Shown piece by piece: positions 1-8,003 of a stretch of DNA of 64,000 nt (the first letter of the stretch is position 1; each line of letters begins with the position of its first letter). The notes under the pieces were generated by a model. It searched no databases, was not told the origin of the DNA, and saw only the letters and a list, made by a program, of their open reading frames with translations. Both the position numbers and the translations under genes were made by a program. The DNA is from CAIODY01 sp046051225 (GTDB lineage Bacteria; Bacteroidota; Bacteroidia; Chitinophagales; CAIODY01), in assembly GCA_046051225.1 (NCBI GenBank), contig JBJOOR010000006.1, positions 124,001 through 188,000 on the forward strand, written 5' to 3'.

Positions 1-1
1 G

Positions 2-1534
2 AAAGCGGCTAAGGCAAATGAAGTAGATATTCCGATGTACATCGGAGGCAAAGAAATTCGTACTAATAATAAGCAAGCCATTCATCCGCCACATGAAATT
101 GCACACACCTTGGGTTATTATCATAAAGGTGATGCAAGCCATGCAAAAGCTGCAGTCGAAGCGGCTTTGGCAGCAAAAGAAAATTGGGAAAATATTTCTT
201 TAGAAAATCGTGCAGCGATTTTTTTAAAAGCTGCTGATTTGTTGGCGAATAAATATCGTTATGAAATGAATGCTGCAACGATGCTTGGGCAAAGCAAAAA
301 TTGCTTTCAAGCCGAAATTGATAGTGCTTGCGAATTGATTGACTTCTTGCGTTTCAATGTGCAGTTTATGTATGAAATGTACAACCAACAACCGTTGAGC
401 GGCGCAGGCATGTGGAACAGAGTTGAGTACAGAGCTTTGGAAGGATTTATTTTGGCAGTTACACCATTTAATTTTACAGCCATCGGCGGCAATTTGCCCA
501 CCAGTGCAGCCATGTTGGGCAATACAGTAGTTTGGAAATGTGCCAACACACAAATTTATTCAGCCAATGTAATGATGAAAATTTTGAAAGAAGCTGGATT
601 ACCCGATGGTGTTATCAATTTAATTTTTGTCGATGGCGCAACTGTTGGCGATGTTTGCTTGAATCATCCGATGTTGGCTGGTATTCATTTTACAGGTTCA
701 ACTGGCACATTTAATCACATGTGGAAAACGATTGCGAACAACATCGAAATTTATAAATCTTATCCTCGAATTGTAGGTGAAACTGGCGGCAAAGATTTTG
801 TAATGATTCATTCTTCTGCCAATGCTGATGCAGCAGCTACAGCCCTTGCTCGTGGCGCATTTGAATATCAAGGACAAAAATGTTCGGCAGCAAGTCGTGC
901 TTATATTCCATCTAATTTAGCAGATGAAATTTTGAGTAAATTGAAATCACAAATTCAATCGTTCAAAATGGGAACGACCGAAGATTTCAGCAATTTTATC
1001 AATGCTGTGATTGATGAAAAATCATTCGACAGCATTGCGAAATATATTGATGCAGCAAAAAAATCAGACAAAGCAAAAATAATTGTGGGTGGCAATTACG
1101 ATAAATCGAAAGGTTATTTTATTGAACCAACAGTGATTCAAACTACTGATGCAGCCTACGTTTCGATGTGTGAAGAAATTTTCGGACCAGTATTAACAGT
1201 ATATGTTTATCCCGAAAATGAATTTGAAAAAGCGATGCAAACTTTGGATAACACTTCGCCTTATGCTTTAACAGGTGCTATCATTGCACAAGATAGAAAT
1301 GCCGTAGAACTGGCTCTGCGTAGGCTTCGCCACAGTGCTGGTAATTTTTACATCAACGATAAACCAACAGGCGCAGTGGTTGGGCAACAACCATTTGGCG
1401 GCGGCAGAAAATCTGGCACGAATGATAAAGCTGGTTCAATTTTAAATTTGTATCGTTGGGTGAGTGCAAGAACAATTAAAGAAACATTCGACCCACCAAT
1501 GGATTACAAATATTCATTTTTGAGTGAAGCATAA
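2..1534 (+). CDS. pruA: L-glutamate gamma-semialdehyde (P5C) dehydrogenase, 5' end cut by window
   Basis: Oxidises glutamate-5-semialdehyde to glutamate with NAD, the second step of proline breakdown, in the cytoplasm. The frame is open from base 2, before the first ATG at 35, and reads KAANEVDIPMYIGGKE, which matches the interior of bacterial P5C dehydrogenases (usually about 540 residues). The true start therefore lies left of the window and the ATG at 35 is internal. Aldehyde dehydrogenase hallmarks are present: the catalytic glutamate in GETGGKDF and the catalytic cysteine in YQGQKCSAAS, followed by EEIFGPVL and the C-terminal PFGGGRKSGTNDK. A stand-alone dehydrogenase, without a fused proline dehydrogenase domain in what is visible. 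A small gene follows after 31 bp. Family assignment is secure. Confidence 0.95.
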   Translation, partial: KAAKANEVDIPMYIGGKEIRTNNKQAIHPPHEIAHTLGYYHKGDASHAKAAVEAALAAKENWENISLENRAAIFLKAADLLANKYRYEMNAATMLGQSKNCFQAEIDSACELIDFLRFNVQFMYEMYNQQPLSGAGMWNRVEYRALEGFILAVTPFNFTAIGGNLPTSAAMLGNTVVWKCANTQIYSANVMMKILKEAGLPDGVINLIFVDGATVGDVCLNHPMLAGIHFTGSTGTFNHMWKTIANNIEIYKSYPRIVGETGGKDFVMIHSSANADAAATALARGAFEYQGQKCSAASRAYIPSNLADEILSKLKSQIQSFKMGTTEDFSNFINAVIDEKSFDSIAKYIDAAKKSDKAKIIVGGNYDKSKGYFIEPTVIQTTDAAYVSMCEEIFGPVLTVYVYPENEFEKAMQTLDNTSPYALTGAIIAQDRNAVELALRRLRHSAGNFYINDKPTGAVVGQQPFGGGRKSGTNDKAGSILNLYRWVSARTIKETFDPPMDYKYSFLSEA

Positions 1535-1565
1535 ATTTTTAATAAAAATAAAATAAATATATACA

Positions 1566-1760
1566 ATGGAAGATTTAGTAAAACAAATTAGTGAGAAAGC
1601 AGGCATAAGCGAAGAGCAAGCAAAATTAGCATTAGAAGCTGTTGTGGCTTTTGCAAAAGAAAAAGTACCACCAGCATTTCAAGGCATGGTTGATGGCTTA
1701 TTAAAAGGCGAAAAACCATCAGGTATGGGCGGAATGTTAGGCGGATTATTTGGAAAATAA
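1566..1760 (+). CDS. Small helical protein of unknown function (64 aa)
   Basis: A 64-residue protein with an amphipathic N-terminal half (LVKQISEKAGISEEQAKLAL) and a glycine/methionine-rich tail (GMGGMLGGLFGK). It has no signal peptide or membrane span. The start ATG lies 31 bp after pruA and a strong terminator follows 14 bp after its stop, so it is probably the last gene of the pruA transcript. The helix-turn pattern EEQAKLALEAVVAFAKEKVP resembles small DUF2267/DUF2780-type helical proteins, but I cannot assign a family. It is likely real because of its position, its codon use like its neighbours, and its own terminator. No function is proposed. Confidence 0.7.
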   Translation: MEDLVKQISEKAGISEEQAKLALEAVVAFAKEKVPPAFQGMVDGLLKGEKPSGMGGMLGGLFGK

Positions 1761-1773
1761 ATTTGTTCGATTG

Positions 1774-1810
1774 AAAAAAGCCGCTCTAAATATATTGGAG
1801 CGGCTTTTTT
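1774..1810 (+). terminator. Rho-independent terminator after pruA and the 64-aa gene
   Basis: Perfect 13-bp stem AAAAAAGCCGCTC / GAGCGGCTTTTTT around an 11-nt loop. The A-run and T-run on either side make it potentially active in both directions. The GCCGCT core recurs in the terminators at 12999 and 21046. Confidence 0.9.
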
Positions 1811-1890
1811 AGTTTTAATGAATAAAAAAAACAAATGGAGTTATAGGTGGTTAGGCTGTATTTGGTTAGGTTTGCCAAAAGCTAAATAGC

Positions 1891-2934
1891 ATGAATCATC
1901 AGTTTTATATGCAACAATGCATTGATTTGGCATTAAAAGGTATTGGCAATGTAGCACCCAATCCTATGGTAGGTGCAGTGTTGGTGCATGATGATAAAAT
2001 AATTGGCGAAGGATGGCACAGGCAATACGGCGAAGCTCATGCAGAAGTGAATTGCATTAATTCGGTTGCTGCCAACCATCAACATTTAATTGCCGAAAGC
2101 ACCTTGTATGTAAACCTAGAACCGTGCAATCACACTGGCAAAACGCCACCATGTACAGATTTTATTCTTCAACATGGTATAAAAAAAATAGTAGTGGGTT
2201 GTGTAGATGCCAATCCATTGGTAGGTGGTAAGGGTATAGCTAAATTGAAAACTAATAATTGCCATGTAGTGTACCCAATTCTAGAAAAAGAAAACATTGA
2301 ATTAAATAAGCGATTCTTTACTTTTCATCAAAAAAAACGACCTTATATATTTTTAAAATATGCTCAAACCAAAGATAGATTTATTGCCGCCGATAATTAT
2401 AATGCAATAAAAATATCAAACAATTTGGTAGATGAAAAAATGCATGAAATGCGTAGCCACGAAGCTGCCATTATGGTGGGCTACAACACAGCTTGGCATG
2501 ATAATCCAAGACTTACTGCTAGGCTTACTAACAGCACACATCAACCCTTACGAATTGTGATAGACAGGCAGAATAAACTACCTGTTTCGCATCATTTATT
2601 GAGTGATAAATTAGCTACTTTAATTTTAAATGAAGTGGTAAATAAGCATGAAAATAATAAGGAATATTTACGGTTAGATTTCAATTATTTGCTGCCCCAT
2701 TTAATGAACGAACTTTATAAAAGAAATATCAATTCGATGATTGTTGAAGGTGGAGCTATTTTATTGCAGAATTTTATCAATGAAAATTTATGGGATGAAG
2801 CCATTGTGATTACTAATACAGAATTAAGCATTCATCATGGAATAGATGCTCCAATATTAATTGCAAAGCCAAACACTTCTATTACAGCTGAAAATAATTG
2901 CATTAATTATTTCAGAAATACAAACACCATTTAA
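1891..2934 (+). CDS. ribD: Bifunctional riboflavin biosynthesis deaminase/reductase RibD
   Basis: Carries out the second and third steps of riboflavin synthesis: deamination of the diaminopyrimidine made from GTP, then NADPH reduction of the ribose chain. The N-terminal deaminase domain (about 1-145) has the zinc motif HAEVNC (His50, Glu52) and EPCNHTGKTPPC (Cys79, Cys88). The C-terminal reductase domain (about 150-347) begins with KYAQTKDRFIAA, a variant of the usual KxAxSLDGxIA, and keeps DNPRLTAR and VEGGAILLQNF. Length (347 aa) is normal. It ends 3 bp before the permease start, so the two are probably cotranscribed. No FMN riboswitch is recognisable upstream. Confidence 0.94.
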   Translation: MNHQFYMQQCIDLALKGIGNVAPNPMVGAVLVHDDKIIGEGWHRQYGEAHAEVNCINSVAANHQHLIAESTLYVNLEPCNHTGKTPPCTDFILQHGIKKIVVGCVDANPLVGGKGIAKLKTNNCHVVYPILEKENIELNKRFFTFHQKKRPYIFLKYAQTKDRFIAADNYNAIKISNNLVDEKMHEMRSHEAAIMVGYNTAWHDNPRLTARLTNSTHQPLRIVIDRQNKLPVSHHLLSDKLATLILNEVVNKHENNKEYLRLDFNYLLPHLMNELYKRNINSMIVEGGAILLQNFINENLWDEAIVITNTELSIHHGIDAPILIAKPNTSITAENNCINYFRNTNTI

Positions 2935-2937
2935 TGA

Positions 2938-4368
2938 ATGAAAAAACTAAATTTATTTGATGCCACTTTAATTGTTGCTGGTAGTATGATTGGCAGCGGC
3001 ATTTTTATTGTAAGTGCCGATATGGCTCGAACTGTTGGTGGCGCAGGTTGGATGCTAATGCTATGGGTGTTGGCAGGTGTGATGACATTACTTGCAGCCC
3101 TTAGCTATGGCGAATTAGCAGGCATGATGCCCAAAGCTGGCGGACAATATACTTACCTAAAAGAAGCCTATAATCCGTTTGTTGGATTTTTGTATGGTTG
3201 GACATTGTTTACCGTAATTCAATGCGGCACAATTGCAGCCGTTGCTGTAGGTTTTTCGAAATTTGTAGGTGTGTTTTTTCCATCGTTAAGCGAAAACAAT
3301 GTGCTGTTCGATTTTTTATTTATAAAAATTACAGGTGCTCAACTATTGGGTATAGCTATGTTAGCGGTGCTTACTTATTTCAATTCAAAAGGCATACAGT
3401 ATGGCAAAATAATTTTACGAATATTTACTTCGGCTAAACTAATTGCTTTGTTTGGGTTAGTAATTTTAGGCTTATTTGTATTTGCCGATAGCCAAATTTG
3501 GAACAAAAATCTTACTCACTTTTGGAATGCAGCCTCTTATACCGTTGATAAAAAAACAGGCTTAGAAAATTTCGAACCTTTATCGAATATTGGGTTATTA
3601 ATGGCTATGGGTGTAGGTATGGTTGGCTCTTTATTTAGTAGCGATGCTTGGAACAACGTAACATTTATTGCTGGCGAAATTGAAAACCCAAAGAAAAACA
3701 TTCCACGAAGCTTAATCATTGGGGTTTTGATGGTTACAATTATTTATATTTTGGCCAATATTGCTTATTTAAAATTGCTACCATTTTTAGGCACAATGGA
3801 TACTTTATCGGTAAAAGAAATGGGAATTATGTTTGCGCCAAATGATAGAGTAGGGGTATCGGCAGCCACTATGATGTTTAACGATTGGGGCACTTCTATC
3901 ATGGCGGTATTAATTATTATTTCAACATTTGCTTGCAATAATGGTTTGGTGATGGCAGGTGCTAGGGTGTATCAGCAAATGGCTTTAGATGGATTATTTT
4001 TTGATAAAATGAAAACCAATAATGCTAATAATGTGCCTTCGTTTGCTTTATGGATTCAGTTTGTATGGTGCAGTATCTTATGTTTAAGCGGTAAATACAA
4101 CGACTTGCTAAACTATGTGATTTTTGCCGTTCTTATATTTTATATCTTAACAATTGTGGGTGTTTTTATTTTAAGAGTTAAACAACCTGATGCTCCCCGA
4201 CCTTATAAAACATTGGGTTATCCTATATTGCCAGCCATTTATATTGCCATGGCGTTATTAATATGTATTGATTTATTAATCATGAAACCCAATTATTCTT
4301 ATCCAGGTTTAGCCATTGTAGGCTTGGGCATTCCTGTTTACTACATTTGGCGGCGAAGTAAAAAATAA
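2938..4368 (+). CDS. APC-family amino acid permease
   Basis: An inner-membrane transporter of the amino acid-polyamine-organocation superfamily, 476 aa, with about twelve hydrophobic spans along its whole length. The N-terminus carries the unwound-helix motif GSMIGSGIF (residues 15-23), which forms part of the substrate site in this superfamily, followed by ELAGMMPKAGGQYTYLKEAY, typical of the LAT/SteT/YfnA branch (amino acid exchangers or proton symporters). The start ATG is 3 bp after the ribD stop, which indicates translational proximity rather than a functional link. Substrate cannot be told from sequence; neutral amino acids are the commonest for this branch. Confidence 0.88.
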   Translation: MKKLNLFDATLIVAGSMIGSGIFIVSADMARTVGGAGWMLMLWVLAGVMTLLAALSYGELAGMMPKAGGQYTYLKEAYNPFVGFLYGWTLFTVIQCGTIAAVAVGFSKFVGVFFPSLSENNVLFDFLFIKITGAQLLGIAMLAVLTYFNSKGIQYGKIILRIFTSAKLIALFGLVILGLFVFADSQIWNKNLTHFWNAASYTVDKKTGLENFEPLSNIGLLMAMGVGMVGSLFSSDAWNNVTFIAGEIENPKKNIPRSLIIGVLMVTIIYILANIAYLKLLPFLGTMDTLSVKEMGIMFAPNDRVGVSAATMMFNDWGTSIMAVLIIISTFACNNGLVMAGARVYQQMALDGLFFDKMKTNNANNVPSFALWIQFVWCSILCLSGKYNDLLNYVIFAVLIFYILTIVGVFILRVKQPDAPRPYKTLGYPILPAIYIAMALLICIDLLIMKPNYSYPGLAIVGLGIPVYYIWRRSKK

Positions 4369-4390
4369 ATTATTCTACTCATCTACTTTG

Positions 4391-4398
4391 TATCTTCG
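4391..4398 (+). promoter_or_regulatory. Putative promoter -7 box of the ABC exporter gene
   Basis: TATCTTCG matches the Bacteroidota -7 consensus TAnnTTTG with one T-to-C change and lies 12 bp before the ATG at 4411. No convincing -33 box is seen. Confidence 0.45.
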
Positions 4399-4410
4399 CC
4401 CATTATAAAT

Positions 4411-6228
4411 ATGAAACATTTAAAGCAGCTAAATACATATATCCGAAAGTATTATCATTATTCATTGCTCAATATTTTGTTCAATGTATTGTCGATAGTT
4501 TTTTCTGTATTTTCAATGTCTATGATTATTCCGTTTTTGAATATTCTATTTGGCATTACACAAAAGGTATTGGTAAAGCCCCAGCTTACAGTATCTGTAA
4601 CTAGTTGGATAAATTCATTCAATTATTTTATGGGTAATTTAATTGATGTATATGGCTCATCTACGGCTTTATTGGCAGTATGCATTTGTGTAGTTATTGT
4701 TTTCTTTCTTAAAAATTTGTTTCGCTGGTTGGCTATTTATTTTTTGGCTCCTATTCGCAATGGAATTATATTAGAACTGCGCAACGATTTTTATAAAAAA
4801 ATACTTCGGCTGCCATTATCGCATATCACTACCGAACGCAAGGGCGATTTATTATCACGGTTTTCGAATGATATAAATGAAATAGATAATAGCATTATTT
4901 GTATGCTAGAAAGTTTGGTGAAAGACCCTATTGAAGTAATTATTTATTTAGGCTGGATGATTTTTAATAGCCCATCGCTTACTGCTATTGCATTTGTTAT
5001 CTTACCTATCAGCGGTTTAATTATTTCATTTGTAGCCAAGCCATTAAAAAAACAAGGCACCAAAGGTTTAGCACAAACAGGGTATTTGCTATCTATCATC
5101 GAAGAAACTATTTCGGGTATTAAAATTATTAAAGCATTTAATGGCGAAATATTTCAACGCTTGCGGTTTAGAAAAGAAACGCATCAAATGTTTTTAATCA
5201 ATAATAAAATTATTCGCCTTCGTGATATGGCATCGCCGCTTAGCGAATTTTTGGGCATTACGGCTGTGGCTGTGGTATTATACTTGGGGGGCAAATTGGT
5301 GCTTAGCAATACTTCGCAATTAAGCCCATCGGGGTTTATTGCTTATATGCTTTTCTTTTCGCAATTGATTAATCCATTAAAATCAATATCTAATTCCTTC
5401 TTTAATCTTCAAAAAGGATTTGCTGCTGTGGATAGAATAAATGATGTATTATTTGCCGATGATAAAATTATCGACCCATTGCTGCCTAAAACATTGGATG
5501 ATTTTACAGCCCAAATAGAATATAAAAATGTAAGCTTTGCTTATAAAGACGAATTGGTTTTGAAAAATATTAATGCCACTATTGGCAAAGGAAAACTGAT
5601 AGCATTGGTAGGGCCAAGTGGTTCGGGCAAATCTACTTTTGTTGATTTATTGCCTCGGTTTTGGGAAGCTACATCGGGCGAAATACTTATTGATGGTATT
5701 AATATTAAAGATGTAAAACTATTTGATGTTAGAAAACACATGGGCATTGTATCGCAGGAAGCTATTTTATTTAATGATACTGTGTTTAATAATATTGCAT
5801 TTGGTATTAATAATGCAAAATTAGAAGATGTGATTCAAGCCGCCAAAGTGGCTAATGCACACGAGTTTATTGAGCTATTGGAGAATAAATACGAAACTAA
5901 TATTGGCGAACGGGGCAGCAAATTAAGCGGTGGGCAGCGCCAACGAATCACCATAGCCCGTGCTGTATTAAAAAATCCGCCTATTTTAATTTTAGATGAA
6001 GCCACATCGGCATTAGATACCGAAAGCGAAAAACTGGTGCAAGATGCTTTATATAAATTGATGCAAAATCGTACATCAATTGTAATTGCCCATAGGCTAA
6101 GCACTATACAGCATGCTGATGAAATATGGGTGATGAAGGATGGCGAAATAGTGGAACGGGGCAACCACGAAAAACTAATTGCCTTTGATGGATTGTATAA
6201 ACGATTGGCACAAATGCAATCATTTTAA
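4411..6228 (+). CDS. MsbA-like ABC exporter, fused permease and ATPase
   Basis: A half-transporter of 605 aa that would act as a homodimer in the inner membrane. Residues about 1-330 form the six-helix exporter domain and residues about 365-605 the ATPase. Walker A is GPSGSGKST (401-409), the signature is LSGGQR (505-510), Walker B is ILILDEATSALD (from 525), and the switch histidine is in IAHRLST. All catalytic motifs are intact. The closest well-known relatives flip lipid A precursors or export lipids and drugs; the substrate here is unknown. It has its own promoter-like box and ends convergent with arsC. Confidence 0.92.
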   Translation: MKHLKQLNTYIRKYYHYSLLNILFNVLSIVFSVFSMSMIIPFLNILFGITQKVLVKPQLTVSVTSWINSFNYFMGNLIDVYGSSTALLAVCICVVIVFFLKNLFRWLAIYFLAPIRNGIILELRNDFYKKILRLPLSHITTERKGDLLSRFSNDINEIDNSIICMLESLVKDPIEVIIYLGWMIFNSPSLTAIAFVILPISGLIISFVAKPLKKQGTKGLAQTGYLLSIIEETISGIKIIKAFNGEIFQRLRFRKETHQMFLINNKIIRLRDMASPLSEFLGITAVAVVLYLGGKLVLSNTSQLSPSGFIAYMLFFSQLINPLKSISNSFFNLQKGFAAVDRINDVLFADDKIIDPLLPKTLDDFTAQIEYKNVSFAYKDELVLKNINATIGKGKLIALVGPSGSGKSTFVDLLPRFWEATSGEILIDGINIKDVKLFDVRKHMGIVSQEAILFNDTVFNNIAFGINNAKLEDVIQAAKVANAHEFIELLENKYETNIGERGSKLSGGQRQRITIARAVLKNPPILILDEATSALDTESEKLVQDALYKLMQNRTSIVIAHRLSTIQHADEIWVMKDGEIVERGNHEKLIAFDGLYKRLAQMQSF

Positions 6229-6260
6229 ATAAAATATACACCTGCTCTTATTCTGTTAAG

Positions 6261-6674
6261 CTACAAATTGTTTGCTATGAATTGTTTGCAATATTCTTTG
6301 ATTTGTTGTCTTACTTGTCGAAACTGCTGATTGATTTCTTGGGCTGTACCAGTTGCTTTTGCTGGGTCGGCAAAGTTTTGATGAAATTGCTTTGCCTTTG
6401 TTGGAAAGTAAGGGCAGCGTTCTTTAGCATTGTCGCAAACGGTAATCACAAAGTCAAAGTCTATATCGTGATACTCGTCAATGTTGTTGGAAGTGTGGTT
6501 TGAAATATCAATGCCATCTTCTTTCATTGTTTCAATCGCTTTTGGGTTTACGCCGTGTGTTTCAACACCTGCACTGTACACCAAAGTGTTGTTGTTTGCA
6601 AAATGTCGTAAATAGCCTTCGGCAATTTGGCTGCGGCAACTGTTGCCCGTACAAAGCACTAATACTTTTTTCAT
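6261..6674 (-). CDS. arsC: Arsenate reductase of the low-molecular-weight phosphatase type
   Basis: Reduces arsenate to arsenite in the cytoplasm. The 137-aa protein opens with the phosphatase loop CTGNSCR (Cys8-Arg14, CX5R) and the flanking SQIAEGYLRH, and has TVCDNAKERCP, where a second cysteine pair takes part in the disulfide cascade of thioredoxin-linked ArsC enzymes. Length and motif spacing are normal. Its start codon overlaps the stop of a 51-codon membrane ORF upstream (ATGA, 6671-6674), indicating translational coupling. No arsR regulator or Acr3/ArsB efflux pump is nearby, so this is an incomplete ars unit. Confidence 0.9.
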   Translation of the reverse strand: MKKVLVLCTGNSCRSQIAEGYLRHFANNNTLVYSAGVETHGVNPKAIETMKEDGIDISNHTSNNIDEYHDIDFDFVITVCDNAKERCPYFPTKAKQFHQNFADPAKATGTAQEINQQFRQVRQQIKEYCKQFIANNL

Positions 6675-6826
6675 CTGTCTATTTTTACAACGCTAATGAG
6701 AATCCAAAGTAAGTTGATGATGGTAAACCTTGCATCAAAACCATAGTAAAAGTTGAGGCAAACAATGCCAGCAATGATAATCAAAAAGCGTTTATGTCTG
6801 CCGAGATAGTCTATGATTTGTTTCAT
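6671..6826 (-). CDS. Small membrane protein upstream of and overlapping arsC (51 aa)
   Basis: An ORF of 51 codons from the ATG at 6826 to a TGA at 6671-6673. It begins MKQIIDYLGRHKRF, continues with a hydrophobic stretch LIIIAGIVCLNFYYGF, and ends with a second hydrophobic stretch INLLWILISVV before KIDR, suggesting one or two membrane spans. The ATGA overlap with arsC is the standard arrangement of coupled genes in bacteria and is the main reason for believing it. I do not recognise the family. It could assist arsenite release or anchor the reductase, but that is guesswork. Upstream lies the long repeat region with no regulator gene. Confidence 0.6.
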   Translation of the reverse strand: MKQIIDYLGRHKRFLIIIAGIVCLNFYYGFDARFTIINLLWILISVVKIDR

Positions 6827-7019
6827 GTTATCGTTTATTCGATTGTTAATGTTGTTGTGTTAAATTGCATAACGTTTCCGCCCTTTGTTGCATGGGTGGC
6901 TTGGTGCAACTGGGTTGCTTTTTTATACCACAAATCTAAAACTAAAATAGGGTTAATTCAAGTTTATTTTTTTATGCTAATACCCTCCTCTAAAACCCAA
7001 ACCGAGCATTTTATAAACT
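6827..7019. other. Gene-free flank between the arsC unit and the 41-bp array
   Basis: About 190 bp with no credible ORF. An open plus-strand frame from 6794 is merely the shadow of the small arsC-linked gene running on into noncoding DNA. The leader and promoter of the arsC unit must lie here, but I cannot fix a -7 box. The last bases (GAGCATTTTATAAACT) already resemble the end of an array unit. Confidence 0.5.
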
Positions 7020-7585
7020 AAAATGCTTTACATATAGCAATTTACTGCTATATCATTTCTAAAATGCTTCCCCGTTCCGACGGGAGAGCATTTTAAAATA
7101 AAAAACTGACAAACGTTCCAACGGGAGAGCATTCTAAAATAAAAAACTGACAAACGTTCCGACGGGAGAGCATTCTGAAAACTAAAACGCTTCCCCGTTC
7201 CGACGGGAGAGCATTTTAAAATAAAAAACTGACAAACGTTCCAACGGGAGAGCATTCTAAAATAAAAAACTGACAAATGTTCCGAAAGGAGAGCATTCTG
7301 AAAACTAAAATGCTTCCGTAATGTATTATGAGTGTGTTTTAGTTTTTAAAACGCTTCCGTAATGTATTATGAGAGTGTTTTAGTTTCTAAAATGCTTCCG
7401 TAATGTATTATGAGTGTATTTTAGTTTTTAAAATGCTTCCGTAATGTATTATGAGTGTGTTTTGGTTTCTAAAATGCTTCCGTAATGTATTATGAGAGTG
7501 TTTTTATTTCTAAAATGCTTCCGTAATGTATTATGAGAGTGTTTTAGTTTTTAAAATGCTCCCGTAATGTATTATGATGTAAATT
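7020..7585. repeat. Tandem array of about 14 hairpin-forming units, strict 41-bp period
   Basis: Units begin, with AAAATGC, AAAACGC or AAAACTG, at 7020, 7061, 7102, 7143, 7184, 7225, 7266, 7307, 7348, 7389, 7430, 7471, 7512 and 7553 (last one partial), always 41 bp apart. The first unit is divergent. The next six form two copies of a 123-bp block of three unit types. The last seven are near-identical copies of a fourth type containing TTCCGTAATGTATTATGAG. Most units are self-complementary: AAAATGCTTCCCCGT pairs with ACGGGAGAGCATTTT (14 of 15 positions counting G-U), and AAAATGCTTCCGTAAT pairs with ATTATGAGAGTGTTTT (15 of 16). The mix of local duplication and divergence suggests growth by slippage or recombination. 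Confidence 0.92.
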
Positions 7586-7878
7586 GGTTTTTGGGCGTTG
7601 TGATTTTGAGACCGTTGAGACCGTTCACGGAACTGTGTCAAGTTAAAAAAACAATAACTTGGCAATTTGATAAAAAAGAAACAAAATTCTGAACGTTTGG
7701 AACAAGGCTGTATAAAAATTGGCTAATTTTTGAAAACTGTTGCGGCAAGCAAAAAACTTGTCAGCCGAAGTAGGTTTTGGCTTTGCATTACAGTTGTTGG
7801 TGGCTGATTAGAACATTTTACCACATAGGAACATAAGGGGCATAGAAAGGCAAAATACAAGATAGAGTAATAAGTTAT
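7586..7878. other. Gene-free stretch after the array
   Basis: About 290 bp without a credible ORF. It has a short direct repeat (GAGACCGTT twice, 7607-7625) and a wide 6-bp inverted repeat TCAGCC / GGCTGA around 7769-7812. It may be decayed mobile or repetitive DNA, but no terminal repeats, target duplication or transposase fragment can be shown. Confidence 0.4.
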
Positions 7879-7947
7879 TTTCGTTGGAAACGAAATACCT
7901 CTTTGATACTCGTTTCCTGCGCTTAAATGCCTTGCTACAAACGAGTA
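7879..7947. repeat. Two adjacent hairpins upstream of the ugd terminator
   Basis: Hairpin one (7879-7895) is TTTCGTT / AACGAAA around a 3-nt loop. Hairpin two (7907-7947) is a perfect 9-bp stem TACTCGTTT / AAACGAGTA around 23 nt. The ugd terminator follows 18 bp later. The pair could be part of a small RNA, the 3' end of the ugd transcript read from the minus strand, or a relic of a repeated element; the sequence alone does not decide. Confidence 0.55.
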
Positions 7948-7964
7948 CTAGCAGGAATATTTAT

Positions 7965-7998
7965 AAAAAAAGCTCAACTAAATGAGTTGAGCTTTTTT
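7965..7998 (-). terminator. Terminator of the ugd-DegT transcript
   Basis: AAAAAAGCTCAAC / GTTGAGCTTTTTT is a 13-bp stem with a 7-nt loop just beyond the ugd stop. It is symmetric enough to work from either side. Confidence 0.9.
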
Positions 7999-8003
7999 CG
8001 ATT

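Noticed and set aside
7028..7276. Minus-strand open frame with two 41-residue peptide repeats
   Set aside because: It is the 41-bp array read through: three units make 123 bp, or 41 codons, in any frame. It has no ATG start and no independent coding sign.
7020..7585. CRISPR array
   Set aside because: There are no unique spacers between constant repeats; whole units repeat head to tail, and no cas genes are present.
6827..7925. Insertion sequence or integron cassette in the gene desert
   Set aside because: No transposase fragment, terminal inverted repeats, target duplication or attC-like site could be shown.
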